Of a DNA stretch of 64,000 bases, positions 1 to 6,429 are shown one piece after another. Source of the DNA: Microbacteriaceae bacterium (GTDB lineage: Bacteria > Actinomycetota > Actinomycetes > Actinomycetales > Microbacteriaceae); NCBI GenBank assembly GCA_031177985.1, contig JAPSJW010000002.1, positions 124,001 through 188,000 on the forward strand, in the 5' to 3' direction. Every line of letters starts with the position of its first letter. Position 1 is the stretch's first letter. The notes beneath the pieces are model-generated. The model saw only the letters and a program-made list of their open reading frames with translations. It was not told where the DNA came from and did not search any database. The translations under genes were made by a program, and so were the position numbers.

Positions 1-464
1 ACCGCGGGCGGGTGCCCGAGCGTCACCCCGTCGAGCCGCACGTGCGTGCCCGACATCGTCACCGTCTCCCCGGCGAGCAGCCGCCGCAGCGCGACCGCGA
101 CCTCCTCGACGGCGGAGAGGCGGCGGGGGACGCCCGCGCCGATCTGGTCCATCCAGTCGGGGATGCCATAGCCGAGGCCGACGGTGAGGCGTCCGGGGGC
201 GATGCGGCAGAGCGTCGCGATCTCCATCGCCGTCGTCGCGACGTTACGGGTGACGACGGGGAGGAGTCCGAGACCGACGTGCAGGCGGGTGGTGTGCGCG
301 AGCGCCGTGGCGGCGAAGGCGATGCCGCCCGACCAGGGGAGGTCCTCGCTGAACCAGAGCTCGTCGAAGCCGGCGTCCTCCGCCCAGCGGGCGAACTCGG
401 GCAGCTGCTCCGGCGGCCAGTCGGGCTCGAAGCGGACGCCGATGCGGGGGAGCGAGGAGGCCAT
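1..464 (-). CDS. LLM-class flavin/F420-dependent oxidoreductase (N-terminal part)
   Basis: Luciferase-like monooxygenase family enzyme, expected to use FMN or F420 in a TIM-barrel fold; the substrate is unknown. The start is inside the window and the gene runs off the left edge, so about 154 residues are visible of a family length near 260-330. Visible family features are the first strand and helix (PRIGVRFEP...FARWAEDAGFDELWFSED), the segment GLGLLPVVTRN and the PGRLTVGLG turn that is very typical of LLM enzymes. The ATG was chosen because a -10-like TAGCCT (476-471) ends six nt before it, which suggests a leaderless transcript; I see no Shine-Dalgarno (SD). The family call is firm, the cofactor is inferred. 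Confidence 0.8.
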   Translation of the reverse strand, partial: MASSLPRIGVRFEPDWPPEQLPEFARWAEDAGFDELWFSEDLPWSGGIAFAATALAHTTRLHVGLGLLPVVTRNVATTAMEIATLCRIAPGRLTVGLGYGIPDWMDQIGAGVPRRLSAVEEVAVALRRLLAGETVTMSGTHVRLDGVTLGHPPA

Positions 465-550
465 GAGGCCAGGCTAGTGAGAGGTGCCGCTGCCTCGACG
501 CGCCGCGCGCTCGAGTCATGAGGGGACTGCTGTCGAAGTACCGTGACGTC

Positions 551-916
551 ATGCCTGCTCGCCGATCCGTTCCCACGTCGGCGGCGGCACGCGCCCGGTA
601 CGCGAAGCGCCGGCAGCGGAGGCTGGCACGCGTCGACAACGACCTCACCGCCGAGCAGTGGGGCGAGCTTCTCGAGGCCTGGGACGGATGCGCCTACTGC
701 CAGGTCGAGGGGCCGGCACTGCAGCGCGACTGCGTCATGCCGATCTCCCGCGGCGGACGCTACACCCTGGGAAACGTCGTGCCGGCCTGCGCCTCCTGCA
801 ATGCCAGCAAGCACAACGACGAGGTCACCGGGTGGCTGCGGCGCAAGCGGCTCGACGAGCGCGCGTTCCTACTCCGCCACGCGACGATCCTGCGTGCGCT
901 GATCGCCGAGGAGTAG
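551..916 (+). CDS. HNH-type zinc-finger endonuclease-like protein with variant catalytic His
   Basis: A 121-residue HNH-fold protein. Zinc ligands are CAYC (C47, C50) and CASC (C80, C83); the core reads RDCVMPISRGG ... LGNVVPAC ... CNASKHN. In canonical HNH nucleases the first motif is D-H-x-x-P; here the His is Cys61, while Asn75 and the late His88 are kept. The N-terminal 30 residues are strongly basic, fitting DNA contact. The ATG was chosen over an in-frame ATG 33 nt upstream because TACCGT (539-544) ends six nt before it, the spacing seen at many starts here. It may be a DNA-binding protein with altered chemistry rather than an active nuclease. Confidence 0.8.
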   Translation: MPARRSVPTSAAARARYAKRRQRRLARVDNDLTAEQWGELLEAWDGCAYCQVEGPALQRDCVMPISRGGRYTLGNVVPACASCNASKHNDEVTGWLRRKRLDERAFLLRHATILRALIAEE

Positions 917-952
917 CTAACCGCATCCCCCGCGGATGCGTCGGGCACACGC

Positions 953-1402
953 TCACGAGCGCCGCGACTCCTCCCAGCGCTCGAGCAGCCGCGGATACTC
1001 GGCGAGGAGGAAGCGGTAGAAGTCGCGCATCCGCTCGACGCGGGCCTGCGCCTCGGGGGCCAGGTCGCCCTGGTCGAGCACCCGCTCGGCGAGGTCGGCG
1101 AAGGCCCCGAGCTCGCCCTGCTTGCTGAAGAAGACGGACTCGAACAGCCCCTCGGTGAGGCGGTAGCGCTCGCGGCGGCTTGCGCCAGGCATCCGCTGCA
1201 CCAGGCCGTAGCGCTCGAGCAGGGCGACGGCGGCGCTGAGGGAGCTCTTGGCGACACCGAGCTGCTCGGTGAGGGTCGGGGCGTCGGCGGTCGCATCGGA
1301 AGCGAGCATGAGGGCACCGATCACCCGGCCACTCGTGCGGCTGAGGCCCAGCCGCTCCAGGTGGAACCCGATGTCATCGATCAGCTCGTTCGCGTTCGCC
1401 AC
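953..1402 (-). CDS. GbsR/MarR-family transcriptional regulator
   Basis: A 149-residue winged-helix regulator. The N-terminal half reads ERLGLSRTSGRVIGALMLAS followed by LTEQLGVAKSSLSAAVALLERYGLVQR, the GbsR-type pattern of a recognition helix and wing. The C-terminal half is helical and acidic and presumably dimerises. The start is GTG with TAGCGT (1414-1409) six nt upstream; GAGGGG abuts the start and could also act as an SD. It is divergent from an SDR gene and the 49-nt gap holds a strong inverted repeat, so it very likely represses itself and the SDR gene. The effector is unknown. Confidence 0.85.
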   Translation of the reverse strand: MANANELIDDIGFHLERLGLSRTSGRVIGALMLASDATADAPTLTEQLGVAKSSLSAAVALLERYGLVQRMPGASRRERYRLTEGLFESVFFSKQGELGAFADLAERVLDQGDLAPEAQARVERMRDFYRFLLAEYPRLLERWEESRRS

Positions 1403-1418
1403 CCCCTCACGCTAGTAT

Positions 1419-1445
1419 GTTCGGTATGTTCCGAACAAACCGAAC
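1419..1445. promoter_or_regulatory. Composite inverted-repeat operator between GbsR-type regulator and SDR gene
   Basis: The outer arms GTTCGGT and ACCGAAC are a perfect 7-bp inverted repeat; nested inside is a second palindrome, TGTTC-C-GAACA. It sits just upstream of the regulator's -10 (1414-1409), overlapping where the -35 would be, and ends seven nt before the SDR start. The placement fits autorepression plus control of the SDR gene. Binding by the adjacent regulator is inferred. Confidence 0.7.
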
Positions 1446-1451
1446 TACGTC

Positions 1452-2312
1452 ATGAAGGTCGCGATCACCGGCGCCAACGCCGGCATCGGGCTCCGCGCCG
1501 CCCGTCTGCTCGCATCCGAGGGCCACCAGGTCATCGCCCTGTGCCGCAGCGTCGAGCGCGGGCGCTCCGCCCTCGGCGATGTCGAGAATGTCGAGGTGCG
1601 CCAGCTGGATCTGTCGTCCCGCGCAAGCGTGCAGGATGCAGCCGCCGCGATCGTCGCGGACGGCCCGCTCGACGCCCTCATCAACAACGCCGCCGTCTTC
1701 GACCAGTCACAGAGGCGCGCCGTCATCACCGCCGACGGGCACGAATCCTTCTGGCAGACCAACCATCTCGGTCCCTTCGAGTTCACCGCCCGCGTGAGCG
1801 GCGCGCTCGCCGCGGCCCGCTCGCCGCGAGTGCTGTTCGTCGGCAGCAAGGGCATCATCACGATGCCCCGCATCCGCATCCGTTATGAGGCGCTCGACTC
1901 GCCCGACTGGTACTCGCCGACCAGGGGCTACTATCACTCGAAGCTCGCCCAGACGATGACGGCGGTGCACCTCGCCGAGCTCGCCGGACCCGCGCTGAGC
2001 GTCGCGTGCCTGCGGGTGCCCGCCGTGCGGCTCGATGCCGACCGGCTCGCCGCGCAGCCCGCCCTGCTGCGGGCGCTGTACGCGCCCAAGAATCGGGCGG
2101 CCGCAGACCCGGCTACCATCGCGGGCATCTACCGAAACCTCATCGCCGACGGCACTCCGCGAGCAGCGGATGCTGTCTACGTCGACGAGCACCGCAAGCC
2201 CGTGGCGCTGCCCCGCTTCGCCGCCGGCCCCACCGAGCGGGCGCGGCTGTGGAGCGAGACCTCCGCCATTGTGGGCGCTCCCGAATGGCACTTCGACGGG
2301 GTGCGCGCCTGA
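1452..2312 (+). CDS. SDR-family NAD(P)-dependent oxidoreductase
   Basis: A 286-residue short-chain dehydrogenase/reductase. It begins directly with the Rossmann motif ITGANAGIG (TGxxxGIG), carries LINNAAVF (the NNAG-like strand) and the catalytic Tyr-x3-Lys as GYYHSKLAQT; Ser is in FVGSKGI. The length and the WQTNHLGPFEFT segment resemble retinol-dehydrogenase-like or oxidoreductase SDRs of unknown substrate. It is divergent from the GbsR/MarR gene with the shared operator seven nt before the ATG; a TAGTAT (1413-1418) could serve as its -10. No clear SD is visible, so the exact start is less certain than the product. Confidence 0.88.
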   Translation: MKVAITGANAGIGLRAARLLASEGHQVIALCRSVERGRSALGDVENVEVRQLDLSSRASVQDAAAAIVADGPLDALINNAAVFDQSQRRAVITADGHESFWQTNHLGPFEFTARVSGALAAARSPRVLFVGSKGIITMPRIRIRYEALDSPDWYSPTRGYYHSKLAQTMTAVHLAELAGPALSVACLRVPAVRLDADRLAAQPALLRALYAPKNRAAADPATIAGIYRNLIADGTPRAADAVYVDEHRKPVALPRFAAGPTERARLWSETSAIVGAPEWHFDGVRA

Positions 2313-2390
2313 GGGGATCCGGTCAGGAATCAAGAAGCCCGACTCGGCGGCCCAGTTCTAGCCTGGGGTCACCAAGAGAAAGGATTCATC

Positions 2391-2819
2391 ATGGGCGACG
2401 CAACACTGTCCGACTTCGAGCGCCAGGCCGTCAAGGAGCGCGCAGCCGAGCTGAAGGCGCAGAAGCGCGGCGGCGGCAAGGCGAAGGAGAAGGATCTCGC
2501 GGCGTTGCTCGAGCGGATCGCCGAGATGCCGGAGTCCGACCGCGTGATCGCTGAGAAGCTGCACGAGATCGTCACCGAGGTCGCCCCCGACCTGCACGCG
2601 AAGACCTGGTACAGCATGCCGGCGTACGCCAAGGACGGGAAGATCGTCGTCTTCTTCCAGGCCGCCGGCAAGTTCGAGACCCGCTACGCGACGATCGGCT
2701 TCAACGACTCCGCGAACCTCGACGACGGCACGATGTGGCCGGTGAGCTACGCGATCACCGAGATCAACGCCGCGAACGCGAAGCGGATCCGTGAGCTGGT
2801 GGAGAAGGCGATCAGCTGA
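2391..2819 (+). CDS. DUF1801 (YdhG-like) domain protein
   Basis: A 142-residue cytosolic protein. The N-terminal 45 residues are charged and Lys-rich (KAQKRGGGKAKEKD), followed by the DUF1801 core: helices around LERIAEMPESDRVIAEKLHEIV, then the hallmark KTWYSMPAYAKDGKIVVFFQ and the ending YAITEINAANAKRIRELV. The family includes proteins annotated as iron chaperone or YdhG-like, but its biochemical role is not settled. The start has an AGAAAGG SD nine nt upstream, and TAGCCT further upstream is a plausible -10, so this gene has a normal leader. It is followed by a stem-loop that should terminate it. Confidence 0.85.
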   Translation: MGDATLSDFERQAVKERAAELKAQKRGGGKAKEKDLAALLERIAEMPESDRVIAEKLHEIVTEVAPDLHAKTWYSMPAYAKDGKIVVFFQAAGKFETRYATIGFNDSANLDDGTMWPVSYAITEINAANAKRIRELVEKAIS

Positions 2820-2860
2820 TTGCCCCGTCGCCATGACGGCCCGTCGATGGCACCCCTACC

Positions 2861-2888
2861 GAAGCCGTAGCCCCAGGGCTGCGGCTTC
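2861..2888. terminator. Stem-loop terminator after DUF1801 gene
   Basis: GAAGCCG...CGGCTTC with further pairing inside (AGCCC with GGGCT) gives about a 12-bp stem with a tiny loop, containing one G-T pair. It lies 42 nt after the stop codon. There is no long T tract, so it could also be an mRNA-stabilising hairpin. It lies between convergent genes and may serve both. Confidence 0.55.
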
Positions 2889-2894
2889 CGGCTT

Positions 2895-3053
2895 CTAACC
2901 GCCCCCGCCGCCGATTCGAGTCCACGCCGTGAGGCCCTCGGCCCGCCGAGTCGCAGTGCGCCGGTCGATATCCCCGGGGCGTCGGTCAGCGGCCGTGAGG
3001 AGGAGACTGCCGGTGATGATCGCCGCCAGGACGCCGAGGAGAACCCAGGTCAT
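2895..3053 (-). CDS. Small single-span membrane protein, unknown function
   Basis: A 52-residue protein: an N-terminal hydrophobic helix (WVLLGVLAAIITGSLLL), then an Arg/Asp-rich stretch with two TARR-like repeats, ending in IGGGGG. I do not recognise the family. Support for its being real is the position of TACGCT (3065-3060) exactly six nt before the ATG, the leaderless arrangement used by many genes here, and its place in an otherwise empty gap. It is convergent with the DUF1801 gene. Confidence 0.5.
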   Translation of the reverse strand: MTWVLLGVLAAIITGSLLLTAADRRPGDIDRRTATRRAEGLTAWTRIGGGGG

Positions 3054-3165
3054 GCGGCGAGCGTATCGACTGGAACTCGCCCCCGATAGTTTTCGTCGCC
3101 GAGAGAACTGAAGCCGACCCATGTGTGCACTCACGGGGAACACGCGGCGCGAGAATTTGTTGGCC

Positions 3166-3194
3166 TTGACTCTAAATGCCCGGCGACTTAGGCT
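3166..3194 (+). promoter_or_regulatory. Promoter of the sugar ABC/GH3 operon
   Basis: TTGACT, a 17-nt spacer and TAGGCT form a good sigma-70-type promoter. Transcription should start near 3201, giving a leader of about 45 nt that contains the CGAAACTTTCG operator and a GGAAGG SD before the binding-protein gene. Confidence 0.7.
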
Positions 3195-3226
3195 GACCGC
3201 GTCCCAATCACTTTCGACGTAGGTGT

Positions 3227-3237
3227 CGAAACTTTCG
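3227..3237. promoter_or_regulatory. LacI-type operator CGAAACTTTCG in the operon leader
   Basis: A perfect 5-1-5 palindrome just downstream of the predicted transcription start and upstream of the SD. Ten of its 11 bases recur (CGAAACTATCG) in front of the LacI-family gene at 9.3-10.3 kb. As I recall, the BxlR regulator of Streptomyces xylobiose operons is described as recognising CGAA-N-TTCG; this site contains CGAAACTTTCG, a longer relative. Repressor binding is inferred. Confidence 0.7.
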
Positions 3238-3246
3238 GAAGGTTCG

Positions 3247-4533
3247 ATGATGAACACACGGAGCATCCGCGCCGTCATGGCGATCGGTGCCGTCGGCGTC
3301 CTCGCGCTCACAGGCTGTGCAGGCGGTGGCGGTGGAGGCGGTGAGGGCGACGACCAGACCCTCACCTTCTGGCACAACTCGACCACCGGCCCCGGCCAGG
3401 AGTTCTGGGAGACGGCTGCCGCCGACTTCGAGGCGGAGTCGGGCGTCACGATCGACATCCAGACCGTTCAGAACGAAGACATGGACGGCAAGCTGCAGAC
3501 CGCCCTGAACTCGGGCGATGCTCCCGACATCTTCATGGCGCGCGGCGGCGGCAAGCTCGCCGACGTCGTGCAGGCCGGTCAGGCGAAGGACCTCACCGAC
3601 CTCATCACCGACGAGACCCGCGAGGCCGTCGGCGAGGCCGCCTTCAGCTCGCTCTCCGTCGAGGGCAAGGTCTACGGCATGCCGATGTCGATCCTCCCCG
3701 GCGGCATCTACTACAACGAGGCGCTGTTCGAGCAGGCCGGCATCGCGGAGGCGCCCACCACCTTCGACGAGCTGAACGACGCCGTCGACGCGCTCAAGGC
3801 CGCCGGCATCCAGCCCATCGCGCTCGGCGCGAAGGACGCCTGGCCCGCCGCGCACTGGTACTACTTCTTCGCCCTGCGCGAGTGCCCGCAGGAGGTCATG
3901 GAAGAGGCCGCCTCGAACCCGTCCTTCGAGGACGAGTGCTGGCTGAAGGCCGGTGAGGCTCTCGAGGAGTTCGTCTCCACCGAGCCCTTCAACGAGGGCT
4001 TCCTCACCACCGCCGCGCAGCAGGGCGCCGGCTCGTCGGCCGGGCTCATCGCCAACGGCCAGGCCGCCATGGAGCTCATGGGCGCCTGGAACCCGGGTGT
4101 GATCGGCTCGCTCACGCCCGACCAGCAGCCGCTCGAGACCCTCAAGTGGTTCCCGTTCCCCGCCACCGACTCGGGTGAGGGCGACCCTGCCGCCATGATG
4201 GGTGGCGTGGACGGCTACAGCTGCCACATCGACGCGCCCGACTCCTGCGCCGACTTCCTGAACTTCGTCATGCAGCAGGAGTACCAGGAGGCCTACGCCG
4301 AGGCGTTCGTCACGCTGCCCGCCAGCCAGGACGCCCAGGGCGTCGTCACCGACCCGGCTCTGCAGGACGTGCTCGCGGCCTACAACGAGGCGCCCTACGT
4401 GAGCGTCTGGCTCGACACCCTCTTCGGTCAGAACGTCGGCAACGCGCTGAACGTCTCCGTCGTCGACCTGCTCGCAGGTCAGGGTGACGCCCAGGCGATC
4501 GTCGACGCCGTCAACTCCGCTGCGGCGAGGTAG
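3247..4533 (+). CDS. Sugar ABC transporter substrate-binding lipoprotein
   Basis: Extracellular solute-binding protein of the carbohydrate (CUT1) type. The signal peptide (TRSIRAVMAIGAVGVLALTGC) carries a lipobox LTGC with Cys24 as the lipidated residue, followed by a glycine-rich linker. The mature part starts LTFWHNSTTGPGQEFW, the usual first strand, and continues as a type-1 sugar-binding fold; it has Cys pairs around 220-240 and 325-335. The start was placed at ATGATG because GGAAGG lies just upstream; the two ATGs in a row leave a one-residue ambiguity. It is the first gene of the operon with two permeases and a GH3 enzyme. Operon content and operator suggest a beta-linked disaccharide such as xylobiose or cellobiose; this is inference. 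Confidence 0.92.
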   Translation: MMNTRSIRAVMAIGAVGVLALTGCAGGGGGGGEGDDQTLTFWHNSTTGPGQEFWETAAADFEAESGVTIDIQTVQNEDMDGKLQTALNSGDAPDIFMARGGGKLADVVQAGQAKDLTDLITDETREAVGEAAFSSLSVEGKVYGMPMSILPGGIYYNEALFEQAGIAEAPTTFDELNDAVDALKAAGIQPIALGAKDAWPAAHWYYFFALRECPQEVMEEAASNPSFEDECWLKAGEALEEFVSTEPFNEGFLTTAAQQGAGSSAGLIANGQAAMELMGAWNPGVIGSLTPDQQPLETLKWFPFPATDSGEGDPAAMMGGVDGYSCHIDAPDSCADFLNFVMQQEYQEAYAEAFVTLPASQDAQGVVTDPALQDVLAAYNEAPYVSVWLDTLFGQNVGNALNVSVVDLLAGQGDAQAIVDAVNSAAAR

Positions 4534-4546
4534 GTACTTCTCACTC

Positions 4547-5554
4547 ATGAGCGTCACCACCAGCTCCCCGGCCTCCACCCGAGGCGAAGCTGCCGACGCG
4601 AACACCGGGGGCGGCCACGTGTCGCCCCCGGTCCGTCGCGTACGGCGTAGGGACTGGGTCAAGACCGCCGAGATCGCCCTGCTCGTGGGCCCGGGTCTCC
4701 TCGTGTTCCTGGCCTTCGTCATCTTCCCGGTCCTCATGGCGGCCTACTACGGCTTCTACCGGTGGCAGGGCTTCGGCGGGCCGACCGACTTCGTCGGCCT
4801 GCAGAACTACGTCACGATCCTCACCGACCCGTCGTTCCACGACGCCCTGCTGCACAACCTGCAGATCGTCCTGCTCTCGCTCATCCTGCAGGGCCCCGCA
4901 GCGCTGCTGATCGCGCTGCTGCTCAACCGCAAGATGCGCGGGCAGTCGCTGATCCGCGTGCTCATCTTCGTGCCGTACGTCATCTCCGAGGTCGTCGTCG
5001 GCACCGGATGGAGCCTGCTGCTGCAGAGCGAGGGTGCCCTCAACGGCATGCTCGAGAACCTCGGACTCGGGGCGCTCCAACAGGACTGGCTGGCCGATCC
5101 GAACATCGCCATCTGGACCCTGATGGGCATCATCACGTGGAAGTACCTCGGCTTCGCCGTGATCCTCTTCCTCGCAGGCATGCAGGGCATCCCGCAGGAG
5201 CTCACCGAGGCGGCTCAGATCGACGGCGCTTCGTTCTGGCAGATCCAGTGGCGGATCACCATCCCGCTGCTCGGGCCGACCCTGCGCATCTGGGCGTTCC
5301 TGTCGATCATCGGATCGCTGCAGCTGTTCGATCTCGTCTACATCATCTGGGGACAGTACGTCGCCTCGACGGCAGGCACCTCGACCATGGCGACCTACAT
5401 GGTCGTCAACGGACGCAACGCCGGCAGCTACGGGTACGGCAACGCCGTCGCCGTGGTGCTGTTCCTCATCTCGCTGATCGTGGCGCTCGTCTACCAGCGC
5501 TACGTGCTGCGCCGCGACACCGCGAGCGCCCTCACCGGAGGTAAGAACCGATGA
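4547..5554 (+). CDS. Sugar ABC transporter permease (MalF-type)
   Basis: A 335-residue inner-membrane permease of the CUT1 family. After a hydrophilic N-terminus (PVRRVRRRDWVKTAE) there are six predicted spans; the EAA loop that docks the ATPase is seen as LTEAAQIDGASFWQIQWRI followed by TIPLLGP. The start lies 13 nt after the binding-protein stop. No ATPase gene is present in this operon, which is usual for actinobacterial CUT1 systems that share a general MsiK-like ATPase encoded elsewhere. It should form a heterodimer with the next permease. Confidence 0.92.
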   Translation: MSVTTSSPASTRGEAADANTGGGHVSPPVRRVRRRDWVKTAEIALLVGPGLLVFLAFVIFPVLMAAYYGFYRWQGFGGPTDFVGLQNYVTILTDPSFHDALLHNLQIVLLSLILQGPAALLIALLLNRKMRGQSLIRVLIFVPYVISEVVVGTGWSLLLQSEGALNGMLENLGLGALQQDWLADPNIAIWTLMGIITWKYLGFAVILFLAGMQGIPQELTEAAQIDGASFWQIQWRITIPLLGPTLRIWAFLSIIGSLQLFDLVYIIWGQYVASTAGTSTMATYMVVNGRNAGSYGYGNAVAVVLFLISLIVALVYQRYVLRRDTASALTGGKNR

Positions 5555-6429
5555 CCGCAGTGTCGGCGGCGCGTCCCGCGTCGTCCGCCCCCGAGAAGCG
5601 CCCGCGCAGGCGAATCAACTGGAGCAGTCCGGTCATCTACTTCGTGGCGATGCTCGTCATCGCGCTGATGCTGGCGCCGATCGCGTACATCATCCTCGGC
5701 GGCTTCCGCACGAACGCGCAGATCACGGTCGATCCGGCAGGCTTCCCCTCGCCCTGGGAGGTGGGCAACTACCTCACTGTGCTCGCCGAGGGCACTTTCT
5801 GGAACCAGGTGCTGAACTCGACGATGGCGGCGCTCGCGACGACGATCGGCGTCGTGGTGCTGGGGCTCATGGCCAGCTACGTGCTCGCCCGTTACAAGTT
5901 CAAGGCGCGCGGATTCCTCTACGCGCTGTTCGCGGCGGGCCTCATGTTCCCGATCACCGTGGCGATCACGCCGCTGTACATCATGGTGCGGAGCCTCGGC
6001 CTGATGAACTCGCTGCCCGGCGTGATCCTGCCGCAGATCGCCTTCGCCCTGCCGACGACCATCATCATCCTCGTGCCGTTCCTGAGGGCGATCCCCGACG
6101 AGATCGAGGAGGCCGCCGCCATCGACGGCGCCTCACGGCTCGGGTTCTTCTGGCGCATGGTCGTGCCGCTGGCGCTTCCCGGCGTCATCACCGTCGGCAT
6201 CCTGGCGTTCATCGGCAGCTGGAACAGCTATCTGCTGCCGCTGTTCATCCTCGGCAACGACGCGTCCTACACGCTGCCGCTCGGAGTGCAGGCGTTCGCG
6301 TCGCAGTACTCCGTCGACACGGCGCGCGTGCTCGCGTTCACGTCGCTGTCGATGATCCCCGCGCTGATCTTCTTCAGCGTGTTCGAGCGACGCATCGTCG
6401 GCGGCCTCACCGGTGCGGTGAAGGGATGA
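5551..6429 (+). CDS. Sugar ABC transporter permease (MalG-type)
   Basis: A 292-residue partner permease with about six transmembrane helices. The EAA motif reads IEEAAAIDGASRLGFFWRM followed by VVPLALPG, as in MalG-like subunits, and the N-terminal Pro/Arg-rich tail is cytoplasmic. The start ATG overlaps the stop of the upstream permease (ATGA), with a GGAGG SD about eight nt upstream, so translation is coupled. Its own stop overlaps the GH3 start in the same way. Confidence 0.92.
   Translation: MTAVSAARPASSAPEKRPRRRINWSSPVIYFVAMLVIALMLAPIAYIILGGFRTNAQITVDPAGFPSPWEVGNYLTVLAEGTFWNQVLNSTMAALATTIGVVVLGLMASYVLARYKFKARGFLYALFAAGLMFPITVAITPLYIMVRSLGLMNSLPGVILPQIAFALPTTIIILVPFLRAIPDEIEEAAAIDGASRLGFFWRMVVPLALPGVITVGILAFIGSWNSYLLPLFILGNDASYTLPLGVQAFASQYSVDTARVLAFTSLSMIPALIFFSVFERRIVGGLTGAVKG

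Noticed and set aside
518-550. Upstream ATG for the HNH protein
   Set aside because: The ATG at 551 has TACCGT six nt upstream, matching the leaderless pattern, whereas the ATG at 518 has neither an SD nor a -10 at that spacing.
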